Positions 6,656 through 13,507 of a DNA stretch of 13,873 nucleotides are shown piece after piece. The stretch is from Cyanothece sp. UBA12306 (GTDB lineage: Bacteria > Cyanobacteriota > Cyanobacteriia > Cyanobacteriales > Microcystaceae). The stretch spans positions 38,200-52,072 of the forward strand of contig DLXW01000252.1 of NCBI GenBank assembly GCA_003448685.1, in the 5' to 3' direction. The number at the start of each line of letters is the position of its first letter. Position 1 is the first letter of the stretch. A program made the translations under genes and the position numbers. Below the pieces are notes generated by a model. It was not told the DNA's origin and made no database searches. It saw only the letters and a program-made list of their open reading frames with translations.

Positions 6656-7087
6656 ATGTCTGGGACTTTATATGACAGTGATTATAATCGATGGATTAAC
6701 CAGACAGTACAACAGTTAAAAAAAGGTCAATTTGATGATGTAGACTGGAACAATTTAATAGAAGAACTAGAGGATATGGGAAAAAGCAACAGACGAGCTT
6801 TAATGAGTCTTTTAACTCGTCTGCTCGAACATCTCCTTAAGTTAAGCTATTGGGAGTCTGAGAAGCAAAGAAGTGGTAATCATTGGGCATCTGAAATTGT
6901 TAATTTTCGCGCACAAATTCAACAGAGATTAGAAGATAGTCCAAGTTTACGCCCAGAATTAGAGAAAATTTATCCTAAAGCTTATAATGTGGCTACCAAG
7001 TCAGTATCAAAATTGTTTTCTCTTTCTATTGATGCCAATATTTCTCTAAAACAAGCCTTAGATGATGATTGGTTTCCTCCTTTTTAA
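6656..7087 (+). CDS. DUF29 family protein
   Basis: This 143-residue soluble protein matches the DUF29 family, which is common and multicopy in cyanobacteria and has no established function. Diagnostic stretches are YDSDYNRWINQTVQQLKKG near the start, DWNNLIEELEDMGKSNRRAL (about 29-48), LLEHLLKLSYW, and the C-terminal DDDWFPPF. It should be mostly alpha-helical. A strong AGGAG lies 9 nt before the ATG (6642-6646), overlapping the end of the exporter gene; the gap to the exporter stop is 12 bp, so the two genes are probably cotranscribed. The length is normal for the family and nothing looks damaged. A link to the exporter is suggested only by position. Confidence 0.88.
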   Translation: MSGTLYDSDYNRWINQTVQQLKKGQFDDVDWNNLIEELEDMGKSNRRALMSLLTRLLEHLLKLSYWESEKQRSGNHWASEIVNFRAQIQQRLEDSPSLRPELEKIYPKAYNVATKSVSKLFSLSIDANISLKQALDDDWFPPF

Positions 7088-7163
7088 ATAAGATTAAATA
7101 AAATTTAACAACATTAGCTTCAACTACTCAATTATTCAATCAAGTCAAGATATTTTGTACCTT

Positions 7164-7203
7164 TTGACAAATTTAATTGGCTATTTTATACTTTTTAAGT
7201 ATA
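7164..7203 (+). promoter_or_regulatory. Strong sigma70-type promoter with palindrome over the -10
   Basis: TTGACA at 7164-7169 and TATACT at 7187-7192 are separated by exactly 17 bp. Transcription would start near 7199, about 40 nt before the glycosyltransferase ATG. The -10 is the left arm of a perfect palindrome, TATACTT-TTT-AAGTATA (7187-7203), which also covers the predicted start point. That is a classic operator position for a repressor, though the AT-rich palindrome could be incidental. Confidence 0.65.
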
Positions 7204-7237
7204 TTTTTACTTAACCAATTGAAAAATTCGTATCAAA

Positions 7238-8281
7238 ATGTCTGATCTAAGAACTCCTGTATCGTTATGGATTCTTGTAGCTAGGACTGATGTTCCTTAT
7301 ATGCTACAAACCATTCCCCATCTGTTGAAAGTTTGTAATTATCCTTTTGTGGAAATAGTTTTAGCAATGGATACAGTCCCCTTAACCGGGGACAAACGTT
7401 ATAGATATAATACAGGTAGCCAAGAACAATTAGAACAAGCTTGTCAAAACTTAATTGATCAAGGAATGGTAAATAGAATAGCAAAAATTGACTACAATCG
7501 GGACTTGATTAAAAGGATTTATAGTAAATATTTTGGTGCTGAATCTGCACAACAAATGCTCAATCATACTCATAACTGGAAAGGTTCAACAGTGTATGCT
7601 TCTTTATATTGTATTGAAGAAGCTGCGAGTGAATATTACTTGCATTTTGATGCAGATATGCTGCTACACCAAGATCAAGATTATGACTGGATTAGTAATG
7701 CTATAAAACTGATGGAATCTGTACCGACCATAGCAACTATTCGTCCTCGTTGCGGTCCACCTCATCCAGAGGGTAAGCAATTTCAGCCTCATCCGTTTAT
7801 CTTAGATAATCGGGGATTTTTTAGCCATAACTTTTTTAGTATGAGAGCTTATTTAGTTAACAAAAAACGTTTTGCTGAGCTTTCACCTATTCCTTTGCTT
7901 TGGAAATTTAAGCCCTTATTGTCATCTCATTTACCCAAGCCATTACAAACATTAGCTGGTAAAATTGAGAGAAAACTCTTTAATAAAAAAGGTCCTATTC
8001 AAGGAGCCATTGAATCTTTTGAACCTATGACAAGTGAAAAGTTGTCTAATAGTGATTTTGTTAGAGCCGATTTAACTTCTGCTCAAGCTTGGACAATCCA
8101 TCCACCTAAACATGGACCTAAATTTATAGAAGCACTTCCTCAGTTAATTCAACTAATTGAAAAAGGAGAATATCCTTTAGAACAAGCAGGTCACTATGAT
8201 CTGATTTTGGAGACATGGCAGCAACTTTTAGAGACTAAAAATCTTATGGATTTTGGCTCTTCTATGAGTTATGATAGTTAA
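7238..8281 (+). CDS. GT-A-like glycosyltransferase family protein
   Basis: This 347-residue soluble protein looks like a nucleotide-sugar-dependent glycosyltransferase of the GT-A fold. The N-terminus (VSLWILVARTDVPYMLQTIP) has the first strand and helix typical of these enzymes. EYYLHFDADML (133-142) carries the Asp-Ala-Asp metal/nucleotide-diphosphate motif at 138-140, preceded by the expected hydrophobic strand. Past about residue 210 the sequence is less recognisable; RADLTSAQAWTIHPPKHGP may form the acceptor side. It has no membrane helix. It has its own strong promoter, and a sulfotransferase gene follows 46 bp later on the same strand, suggesting cooperation on a sulfated glycan or glycolipid. 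Donor and acceptor are unknown. No clear ribosome site precedes the ATG. The fold is fairly secure from the DxD context; a precise family is not. Confidence 0.7.
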   Translation: MSDLRTPVSLWILVARTDVPYMLQTIPHLLKVCNYPFVEIVLAMDTVPLTGDKRYRYNTGSQEQLEQACQNLIDQGMVNRIAKIDYNRDLIKRIYSKYFGAESAQQMLNHTHNWKGSTVYASLYCIEEAASEYYLHFDADMLLHQDQDYDWISNAIKLMESVPTIATIRPRCGPPHPEGKQFQPHPFILDNRGFFSHNFFSMRAYLVNKKRFAELSPIPLLWKFKPLLSSHLPKPLQTLAGKIERKLFNKKGPIQGAIESFEPMTSEKLSNSDFVRADLTSAQAWTIHPPKHGPKFIEALPQLIQLIEKGEYPLEQAGHYDLILETWQQLLETKNLMDFGSSMSYDS

Positions 8282-8327
8282 CCTAGGATAATCTTGATTT
8301 TAAAGTGTTCCACATAATTCCTTACAG

Positions 8328-9179
8328 ATGAATCCACAAAATCACTCCCTACGTCACTTGATCAGACTATACAAAAATGATCTGATTGATAAATATTACC
8401 AATTTCGGATTAATGGAACTAAAAATCCTTATCGAGTTTTGTTAAAAAAGGATTCTTATAAAGTAATTTTTATCATGAGTCATATGCGTTCTGGTTCTTC
8501 GCTATTGACTCATATTTTGACTTCTAATTCTCTGATTAAAGGTTACGGGGAAAGCCATATCCAATATTCCTCGGAAGCGGATTTAAAAAGGTTGATGTTC
8601 AAAATTTATTGTCATAGTCAAGAGTTTAAAAATATTCAAGATTTAAGTAAATTAAGAATGAATCATGATTATGTGATAGATAAATTGTTACATGATAATA
8701 AGTTAATTAATGAAAATATTCTAAAGTTAGAAAACTTTTATGTGATTTTTTTAATTAGAGAACCCAAAAGAAGCTTAATAAGTATGCTCGATCATAAGCC
8801 ACATTGGAATGAAAAAGATGCTATTCAATATTACAATAACCGCTTATCAACCCTGGTAAAATATGCACAAATTATTAACAATAAACAGAGAAGTATTATC
8901 ATTACTTATGATGCACTAATGAACCAAACAAACTTAGTATTTAATGCCTTACAAAAATTTCTCAAACTTCCGAAAGGATTTTCAGAAAAATATCAAGTAT
9001 CAAACACAACAGGTATGCGTCATGTAGGTGATTTCAAAGAAAAAATTCGCTCTGGTAAAATCATTAGAACTCCAAGAGAAATTGATATATCTATCTCGGC
9101 TCATTTATTAGAACAAGAAACAGAAAAGTTTAATCAGATTCATCAAAAAATGTCTCAACTATGTCAAACTATTAGTTAA
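8328..9179 (+). CDS. PAPS-dependent sulfotransferase family protein
   Basis: The 283-residue protein has the two cofactor-binding signatures of sulfotransferases, which transfer sulfate from PAPS to a sugar, lipid or other hydroxyl. The 5'-phosphosulfate loop is MRSGSSLLTHIL (53-64) after a hydrophobic strand (KVIFIMSH), and the 3'-phosphate motif is LIREPKRSLISML (142-154). Residues 185-215 (RSIIITYDALM and a following helix) and HVGDFKEKIRSGKI (232-245) fit the later conserved parts. There is no signal peptide or membrane helix, so it should be cytoplasmic. Codon use is markedly AT-rich, but so is its glycosyltransferase neighbour. It lies 46 bp downstream of that gene with no obvious terminator between, so co-transcription from the 7164 promoter is likely. 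No strong Shine-Dalgarno is visible. The acceptor is unknown. Confidence 0.82.
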   Translation: MNPQNHSLRHLIRLYKNDLIDKYYQFRINGTKNPYRVLLKKDSYKVIFIMSHMRSGSSLLTHILTSNSLIKGYGESHIQYSSEADLKRLMFKIYCHSQEFKNIQDLSKLRMNHDYVIDKLLHDNKLINENILKLENFYVIFLIREPKRSLISMLDHKPHWNEKDAIQYYNNRLSTLVKYAQIINNKQRSIIITYDALMNQTNLVFNALQKFLKLPKGFSEKYQVSNTTGMRHVGDFKEKIRSGKIIRTPREIDISISAHLLEQETEKFNQIHQKMSQLCQTIS

Positions 9180-9180
9180 A

Positions 9181-9302
9181 AAAGGCTTATCGCGTTCAGT
9201 AATACCATTTCTCCATGAAGCTGCACTTAATTTATTCCTATCAACTCCTATTATATAAAGGATAATTCAGTACATTATTAAAGAGAAATGGTATAAGCCT
9301 TT
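9181..9302. repeat. Split inverted repeat, possible small mobile-element scar
   Basis: The right arm (9283-9302) is the exact reverse complement of AAAGGCTTAT followed by ACCATTTCTC. On the left these halves occur as 9181-9190 and 9204-9213, parted by 13 bp. The heptamer TTCAGTA also occurs at 9195-9201 and 9266-9272. The block begins 2 bp after the sulfotransferase stop, and its right arm cuts into the BNR-like gene. It might also stop transcription from both sides. Confidence 0.6.
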
Positions 9303-9527
9303 CCATAATCTTTGCCAACTATTACCAGCGTCTTGAGACTTAAATAAGTTTCGCCTTAAAATAATAAATAAGGTTTGATTTTGTTGGTAATTTGATGATA
9401 ACTCCAATTGCTCAACAATATCATGGGGACGATGACCCCAAGCTGGAGAATTTTGAACTAATAAGACTGACACGCTAAATAGGAAAATTAGGGTGAGCAG
9501 AAAAAATAATTTACCCAGTGGCTGCAA
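9267..9527 (-). pseudogene. Truncated secreted BNR/Ycf48-like beta-propeller protein
   Basis: The 86-codon frame begins with a strong signal peptide: a hydrophobic core LFFLLTLIFLFSVSVLLV and a likely cut after SPAWG near residue 31. It continues into HRPHDIVEQLELSSNYQQNQ, then LFIILRRNLFKSQDAGNSWQ, the SxDxGxxW motif of BNR/Ycf48-type propeller repeats. Full members carry several such repeats over 300 or more residues; here only the first is present. After WKGL the frame enters the inverted repeat (YHFSLIMY-stop), so the rest was lost. The only start is a TTG at 9527; the upstream in-frame codons run into TGA without an ATG, so the proper start may be lost too. It lies 29 bp downstream of ilvE. 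A short secreted peptide could still be made, but loss of the propeller argues for a pseudogene. Confidence 0.6.
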
Positions 9528-9556
9528 CTTAGACCTAGACAGAGCCGGTCAAGCAT

Positions 9557-10471
9557 TTATGATAAAGGAATAATATAAACCCAATTCTGATATTCTGGAT
9601 CTTTATTTTCTGTAATTAATGATAACTTGTTTCGCAATTTATCGGTAATCAGACCGACACCAGATAATTGAAAGTTTTCAATTCTTGTAACTGGAGTAAC
9701 TTTAGCGGCAGTTCCACTCAAAAATACTTCATCTGCTATGAATAATTCTGATTTATCAATCGACCTTTCAACTGTAGTGATTCCTAAGTCTTTAGCTAAA
9801 GTTAGAATGCTATCTCTGGTAATTCCTTCAAGGATGTCTTGATCAAATCCAGGGGTAATTAATTGACCGTTTCTGACCATAAAAATGTTCATTCCGGTAG
9901 CTTCACAAACTTTACCTTGGGAATTCATTAAAATGGCTTCATCAAAACCCGATTCTACCGCTTCGGTTTTGGCTAAAGCTGAGGTAATATAGGCCCCGCT
10001 GATTTTTCCTCTTAAAGGAAAACTACGGTCTTCTTGGCGATACCAAGAACTAATGCGACAACTAATACCATCAGGGGATAAATAATCTCCCATTTCCAAT
10101 CCATAGACAAAGAAATTTTTCTCAATATTGTGTAGTCTTGGTGCAATTCCTAAACCAGAACTATAGACTAGAGGTCTGATATAAAATGGCTTGGTTGGTT
10201 GATTTTTTTTGACAAAATCAACAATAATTTGCTCTATTTTATCAGCAGGCAAATCATGGCCTAGAAACTTAGCACTTTTACTTAAACGGTAACAATGACG
10301 GTCTAAACGGAATAATAATATCTGTGCAGTATTTTGGGGGTCAGGGATTCCTCGCATTCCCCCAAAGGCTGCTGTTCCATAATGTAGCGCGTGGGTAGCA
10401 ATAGAAATATTAGCTTTCTCAAAGGGAACAAATTCGTTTTCAAAGTAAGCAATAGGAAGAAAATTGTGCAT
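9557..10471 (-). CDS. ilvE: Branched-chain amino acid aminotransferase
   Basis: This 304-residue fold-type IV PLP enzyme has the normal length for bacterial IlvE. It catalyses the last, reversible step of valine, leucine and isoleucine synthesis, moving an amino group from glutamate to the 2-oxo acids in the cytoplasm. The PLP-binding lysine is Lys156 in LRGKISGAYITSALAKTEA, the cofactor-nitrogen partner is Glu190 in GKVCEATGMNIF, and FLSGTAAKVTPV (250-261) is the phosphate-binding loop. The N-terminal HALHYGTAAFGGMRG is also typical. D-amino acid aminotransferase and aminodeoxychorismate lyase share the fold, but overall pattern and length favour IlvE. It has a plausible own promoter at 10537-10566. 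The truncated BNR-like gene follows it on the same strand. Confidence 0.93.
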   Translation of the reverse strand: MHNFLPIAYFENEFVPFEKANISIATHALHYGTAAFGGMRGIPDPQNTAQILLFRLDRHCYRLSKSAKFLGHDLPADKIEQIIVDFVKKNQPTKPFYIRPLVYSSGLGIAPRLHNIEKNFFVYGLEMGDYLSPDGISCRISSWYRQEDRSFPLRGKISGAYITSALAKTEAVESGFDEAILMNSQGKVCEATGMNIFMVRNGQLITPGFDQDILEGITRDSILTLAKDLGITTVERSIDKSELFIADEVFLSGTAAKVTPVTRIENFQLSGVGLITDKLRNKLSLITENKDPEYQNWVYIIPLS

Positions 10472-10536
10472 CGCTGGTTGTGATTTCAGTGAATTAGATT
10501 GGTTCAGATATTTACTTTTAGGCGCAATATATCTTA

Positions 10537-10566
10537 ATTATAGCCATAAATTAGGTGGGATTTCAG
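10537..10566 (-). promoter_or_regulatory. Probable ilvE promoter
   Basis: On the minus strand CTGAAA (10566-10561) and a perfect TATAAT (10542-10537) are 18 bp apart. Transcription would start near 10530, about 60 nt before the ilvE ATG at 10471. This separates ilvE from the M61 gene, whose stop is at 10621. Confidence 0.45.
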
Positions 10567-10620
10567 TAATTATTTAAACTAATAGTTAAAATAAATTAGC
10601 TAACTTCCCACAATATTTTA

Positions 10621-12399
10621 TCAGTTTTGACCTAACCAACCAATGAAATTTTCCTGTTGGATTTTGGAGGGATTCTCAATTCGCATTACTTGATAACGAT
10701 TGGGTTGGGGGTCTGTTAACTTAAGAGAAATAGTCTTTAACTGATCCTGGTGAAAGACCGTAATTGTCATCATATCACCGCTTTGATAATCTTTAAGACG
10801 CTCTGGTAATTGTTCTGCATTGACACGAATTCCGTCAATGGCTAATAATTCGTCATTGGGGTCAATTCCAGCTAAGGCAGCAGGAGATTCAGCTTCAACA
10901 AATTTAATTATTTCTTTACCATTGTCTGACTGTACCCGTAATCCTAGATAGGGAATAACCTCTGATTCCATAACTGGTTGTAATTGTAATCCAAATAATT
11001 CTAGATAGTGGTTAAAAGGTAATTCTTCAGTTGTGTCAAGATAACGTCTAAAGAAATCTTCTAAATTTATTTCGGCAACCGATTCAATAGTCTCTTGTAA
11101 TTGTTGAGGTGTAAAGCCAATTTCTGGTCGACCGAATTTTTTCCACATTTGGCGCATTATATCATCTAGAGAACGCTGATTACTGTGACGTGAGCGAATT
11201 AATAAATCTAATAGTAAAGATACTAATTCTCCTTTGAGATAATAGGAAATTTGCGAGTTATCACTGTTAGCATCTCTTCGATATAGTTTAATCCAAGCAT
11301 CAAAACTTGATTCACTCAAGGGGTGAATTTTGCGTCCAGGGGTATTCAAATAACGGGTAATTTCTTTACTTAAAAGATCCAAAAAATCTGTTGCCTGATA
11401 AATTCCTGCACGTAAAGGAATAATCATGTCATAATAGCTTGTTGTGCCTTCGAGAAACCAAAGGGAATGGGTGTAATTTTCTCGTTCATAATCAAAAGTT
11501 TCTAAAGCTTTAGGTCTAATTCTTTTAACATTCCATAGATGGAAAAATTCATGAGCTACCAATTGAAGAAATCGATTGTATTTATCTTTCGCTCGAAAAC
11601 CGAATTGGGAATAAATTAGAGAACAAGAGCTTTTATGCTCTAATCCACCAAAACCATTATTGCATAAGTGAAGAATAAATAGGTAGTTATCATAGGGAAG
11701 TTCTCCATATAATTGAGCTTCGGTTTCAATGATTTTTTTTGTATCTCTAATAACTTTTTCTGGTTTAATATTTCCCTGACCCCAAATTGCTAATTTATGA
11801 GGTTTATTCAAAACTTCAAAATCATAAATATGATGGGTTCCAATTTCAAAGGGACTATCTACTAAAGTATCATAATCAATGGCTGTAAAAGTATTTACTT
11901 TAGAAGTGTTTTGTGGTAGAGAAGTGCTAACTTTCCATTGAGGATTAGGAGGGATAATTTCAATAGTAATTGGCTGTTTTTCTAACCCTGGAATAAAATA
12001 AAATAAGGCAGCTCCATTAAAATAGCCATGGGTTTGGTCAAGGTGATTGGTTCTAACCGTTAATTCATTAGCAAATATTTGATATTTAATGGTAATATTA
12101 GTTACATTGTCAGTTTGGATTTGCCAGTGATTTTTGCTAATTTTTTGACTGAATAATTTTTCTCTATTCTCGGTAGAGTAAGCGTCAAAACTTTGAACGT
12201 GTCGAGCATATTCTCGAATTAAATATGATCCAGGTGTCCAAACCGGTAGCTTCAGATCCAGAAGGTCATCTGACCATTCTTGAACATCTAAGGTTATTTC
12301 AAATAAATGGGAGCTAGGCTTATCCATAGCTACTTTATAGCCAATAGTAGGACATTTTTGTTTGATTTTAGCTGGAGTAATAGTTGTTGTTTTAGTCAT
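10621..12399 (-). CDS. M61-family peptidase with C-terminal PDZ domain
   Basis: The 592-residue protein has the layout of M61 (glycyl aminopeptidase-like) zinc peptidases. Residues 1-170 form the beta-rich N-terminal domain, including LPVWTPGSYLIREYARHVQ. The thermolysin-like catalytic domain has HEFFH at 283-287, followed by LWNVKRIRP, with the third zinc ligand likely Glu317 in FLEGTTSYY. A PDZ domain occupies about 485-575 and includes YLGLRV, ESPAALAGIDPNDELLAIDG. Members act as aminopeptidases with a preference for Gly or Ala; the PDZ may hold substrates by their C-terminus. No signal peptide is visible, suggesting a cytoplasmic enzyme. The ATG lies only 3 bp after the stop of the crp-like gene, so translation is probably coupled and the regulator gene is promoter-proximal. 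Key residues and length are complete. Confidence 0.9.
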   Translation of the reverse strand: MTKTTTITPAKIKQKCPTIGYKVAMDKPSSHLFEITLDVQEWSDDLLDLKLPVWTPGSYLIREYARHVQSFDAYSTENREKLFSQKISKNHWQIQTDNVTNITIKYQIFANELTVRTNHLDQTHGYFNGAALFYFIPGLEKQPITIEIIPPNPQWKVSTSLPQNTSKVNTFTAIDYDTLVDSPFEIGTHHIYDFEVLNKPHKLAIWGQGNIKPEKVIRDTKKIIETEAQLYGELPYDNYLFILHLCNNGFGGLEHKSSCSLIYSQFGFRAKDKYNRFLQLVAHEFFHLWNVKRIRPKALETFDYERENYTHSLWFLEGTTSYYDMIIPLRAGIYQATDFLDLLSKEITRYLNTPGRKIHPLSESSFDAWIKLYRRDANSDNSQISYYLKGELVSLLLDLLIRSRHSNQRSLDDIMRQMWKKFGRPEIGFTPQQLQETIESVAEINLEDFFRRYLDTTEELPFNHYLELFGLQLQPVMESEVIPYLGLRVQSDNGKEIIKFVEAESPAALAGIDPNDELLAIDGIRVNAEQLPERLKDYQSGDMMTITVFHQDQLKTISLKLTDPQPNRYQVMRIENPSKIQQENFIGWLGQN

Positions 12400-12402
12400 T
12401 CT

Positions 12403-13086
12403 TTATAGCTGTTGGGAAAAATGATGAATTTGCTTAATATTAGTTAAGGATAAAGTTTGATTTACTTGATCAATATCTAGACAACCTTGACTTTGAAGTT
12501 GATTCATTATTTGCTGTAGATCTTCCAAAGGAATATCTGCTATATCGGCTAAATCTTGATTAGCAATACACCAAATTTCTATACCTTTTTCGGTTGATTT
12601 ACCATATATTTCTGCTAACTTAATTAAAGTTTTTGCTAATTTAATTTTAGGCGGTTGTTGATGTAATTGAATACGGCGATACAGGAGGCGAACTCGTCGC
12701 ACAGTTAACTGTAACATCCGGTGATGTAATTGAGGATCTTTAAACAACATCTGGAGAAAACGTTGAGCAGAAATACTCAATAATTGCACTTCAGATAAAG
12801 AAAATGCCGCAATACTTTTAGGAGATTCATCAAGAATTTCCATCTCTCCTAAAAAATCACCACGACCGAGAATTTCTATGGTTGATTGTTGGCCTTGATA
12901 ATGGGAACTAACTTTAACCCAACCAGTAACAATGAAGTACACTGCTTTACCCCATTCATCCTCCTGAACTATTTCTGTATCGGGAGGATATTCTTCTTGA
13001 TCTATCACCGATAAAAACCATTCTAAAGTTTCTGGGTTAGCTGTATTAAATATGGGGAACCGCTCGCTAATCTCTTGAATCTCCAT
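12403..13086 (-). CDS. Crp/Fnr-family transcriptional regulator
   Basis: This 227-residue protein has a cyclic-nucleotide-binding beta-barrel (about 10-115), a long dimerisation helix (about 118-142), and a C-terminal winged-helix domain (about 145-220). GDFLGEMEILDE (76-87) matches the phosphate-binding cassette, including Glu81. The next motif reads PKSIAAFS: Lys90 stands where cAMP-binding CRPs have the phosphate-contacting Arg, so cAMP binding is uncertain. The recognition-helix region (NQDLADIADIPLEDLQQIMN) is recognisable but lacks the usual SRETVSR pattern, so DNA specificity is unclear. It heads a likely two-gene operon with the M61 peptidase. A perfect 15-bp palindrome lies 11-25 bp upstream of the ATG and could be its own operator. 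No good ribosome site is visible. It could also be a degenerate family member with a non-standard ligand. Confidence 0.85.
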   Translation of the reverse strand: MEIQEISERFPIFNTANPETLEWFLSVIDQEEYPPDTEIVQEDEWGKAVYFIVTGWVKVSSHYQGQQSTIEILGRGDFLGEMEILDESPKSIAAFSLSEVQLLSISAQRFLQMLFKDPQLHHRMLQLTVRRVRLLYRRIQLHQQPPKIKLAKTLIKLAEIYGKSTEKGIEIWCIANQDLADIADIPLEDLQQIMNQLQSQGCLDIDQVNQTLSLTNIKQIHHFSQQL

Positions 13087-13096
13087 TAAGGGTCTG

Positions 13097-13111
13097 TCAG
13101 TGTTCCACTGA
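13097..13111. promoter_or_regulatory. Perfect palindrome just upstream of the crp-like gene
   Basis: TCAGTG-TTC-CACTGA has 6-bp perfect arms. It lies 11-25 bp before the regulator's ATG at 13086. It does not match the Crp (TGTGA-N6-TCACA) or NtcA (GTA-N8-TAC) consensus. It may be an autoregulatory operator or a hairpin that hides the ribosome site. Confidence 0.4.
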
Positions 13112-13206
13112 ATAACTGGTTAGGGAATTGGATAAGTCTATCTTTCTAGATGCAGATGATGGCATCTTTATCTGTCTAAATATTGACTTCTAGACATTTT
13201 TTGCTA

Positions 13207-13227
13207 TTCTACCTTAACTGGGTAGAA
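13207..13227. repeat. 7-bp inverted repeat in the intergenic region
   Basis: TTCTACC (13207-13213) and GGTAGAA (13221-13227) flank a 7-base loop. There is no T-run, so it is a possible operator or leader hairpin rather than a terminator. Confidence 0.4.
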
Positions 13228-13357
13228 ATTGCTTGCTATTTTCGATTAAACTTAAATTTCAAGTTAAAAATCGAGAAATTTTGATAATAAGTCAGTTACC
13301 ATCACAAGACTTTGATAAAAGCTTTATCTCAAGCTGTAAGCTTTAAGGTTAAGGGAA

Positions 13358-13386
13358 TTGTGATATAACTGGTAAAGCTTAACAAT
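13358..13386 (+). promoter_or_regulatory. Weak candidate desA promoter
   Basis: TTGTGA (13358-13363) and AACAAT (13381-13386) are spaced by 17 bp, and each matches 4 of 6 consensus bases. A transcript would begin near 13393 and have a leader of about 115 nt containing the GAGCGTA/TACGCTC pairing. Confidence 0.2.
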
Positions 13387-13507
13387 CTGTAATGCCAATG
13401 GAAAAAAAGGAGCGTATTAGAGACACAAAAAAAATTTTATCCTTCATTTTTGTTTATTTACGCTCTTAATTACTCCAAATTAACCATTAAACTCCATTAA
13501 ATCCTTC

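Larger units (their letters stand above)
13087..13507. other. 421-bp divergent intergenic region between the crp-like gene and desA
   Basis: I see no gene here. The region separates two divergently transcribed genes and so must hold both promoters. It contains several hairpins: a 15-bp palindrome next to the regulator start, a 6-bp stem AGATGC/GCATCT near 13150-13170, a 7-bp stem at 13207-13227, GATAAA/TTTATC near 13314-13328, and GAGCGTA/TACGCTC (13410-13416, 13459-13465) flanking a long loop in the likely desA leader. No Pfam-like coding signal or long frame is present. Confidence 0.6.

Noticed and set aside
6641..7237. Toxin-antitoxin or phage-defence unit around the DUF29 gene
   Set aside because: DUF29 has no established toxin or defence role, no partner gene lies beside it, and the exporter is an ordinary type IV ABC half-transporter.
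7281..7484. Minus-strand frame within the glycosyltransferase gene
   Set aside because: It is antisense to the start of a well-supported gene and has no independent coding signal.
10479..10492. Crp-like half site (TGTGA) upstream of ilvE
   Set aside because: The second half does not form the TCACA inverted match, so it is a chance pentamer.
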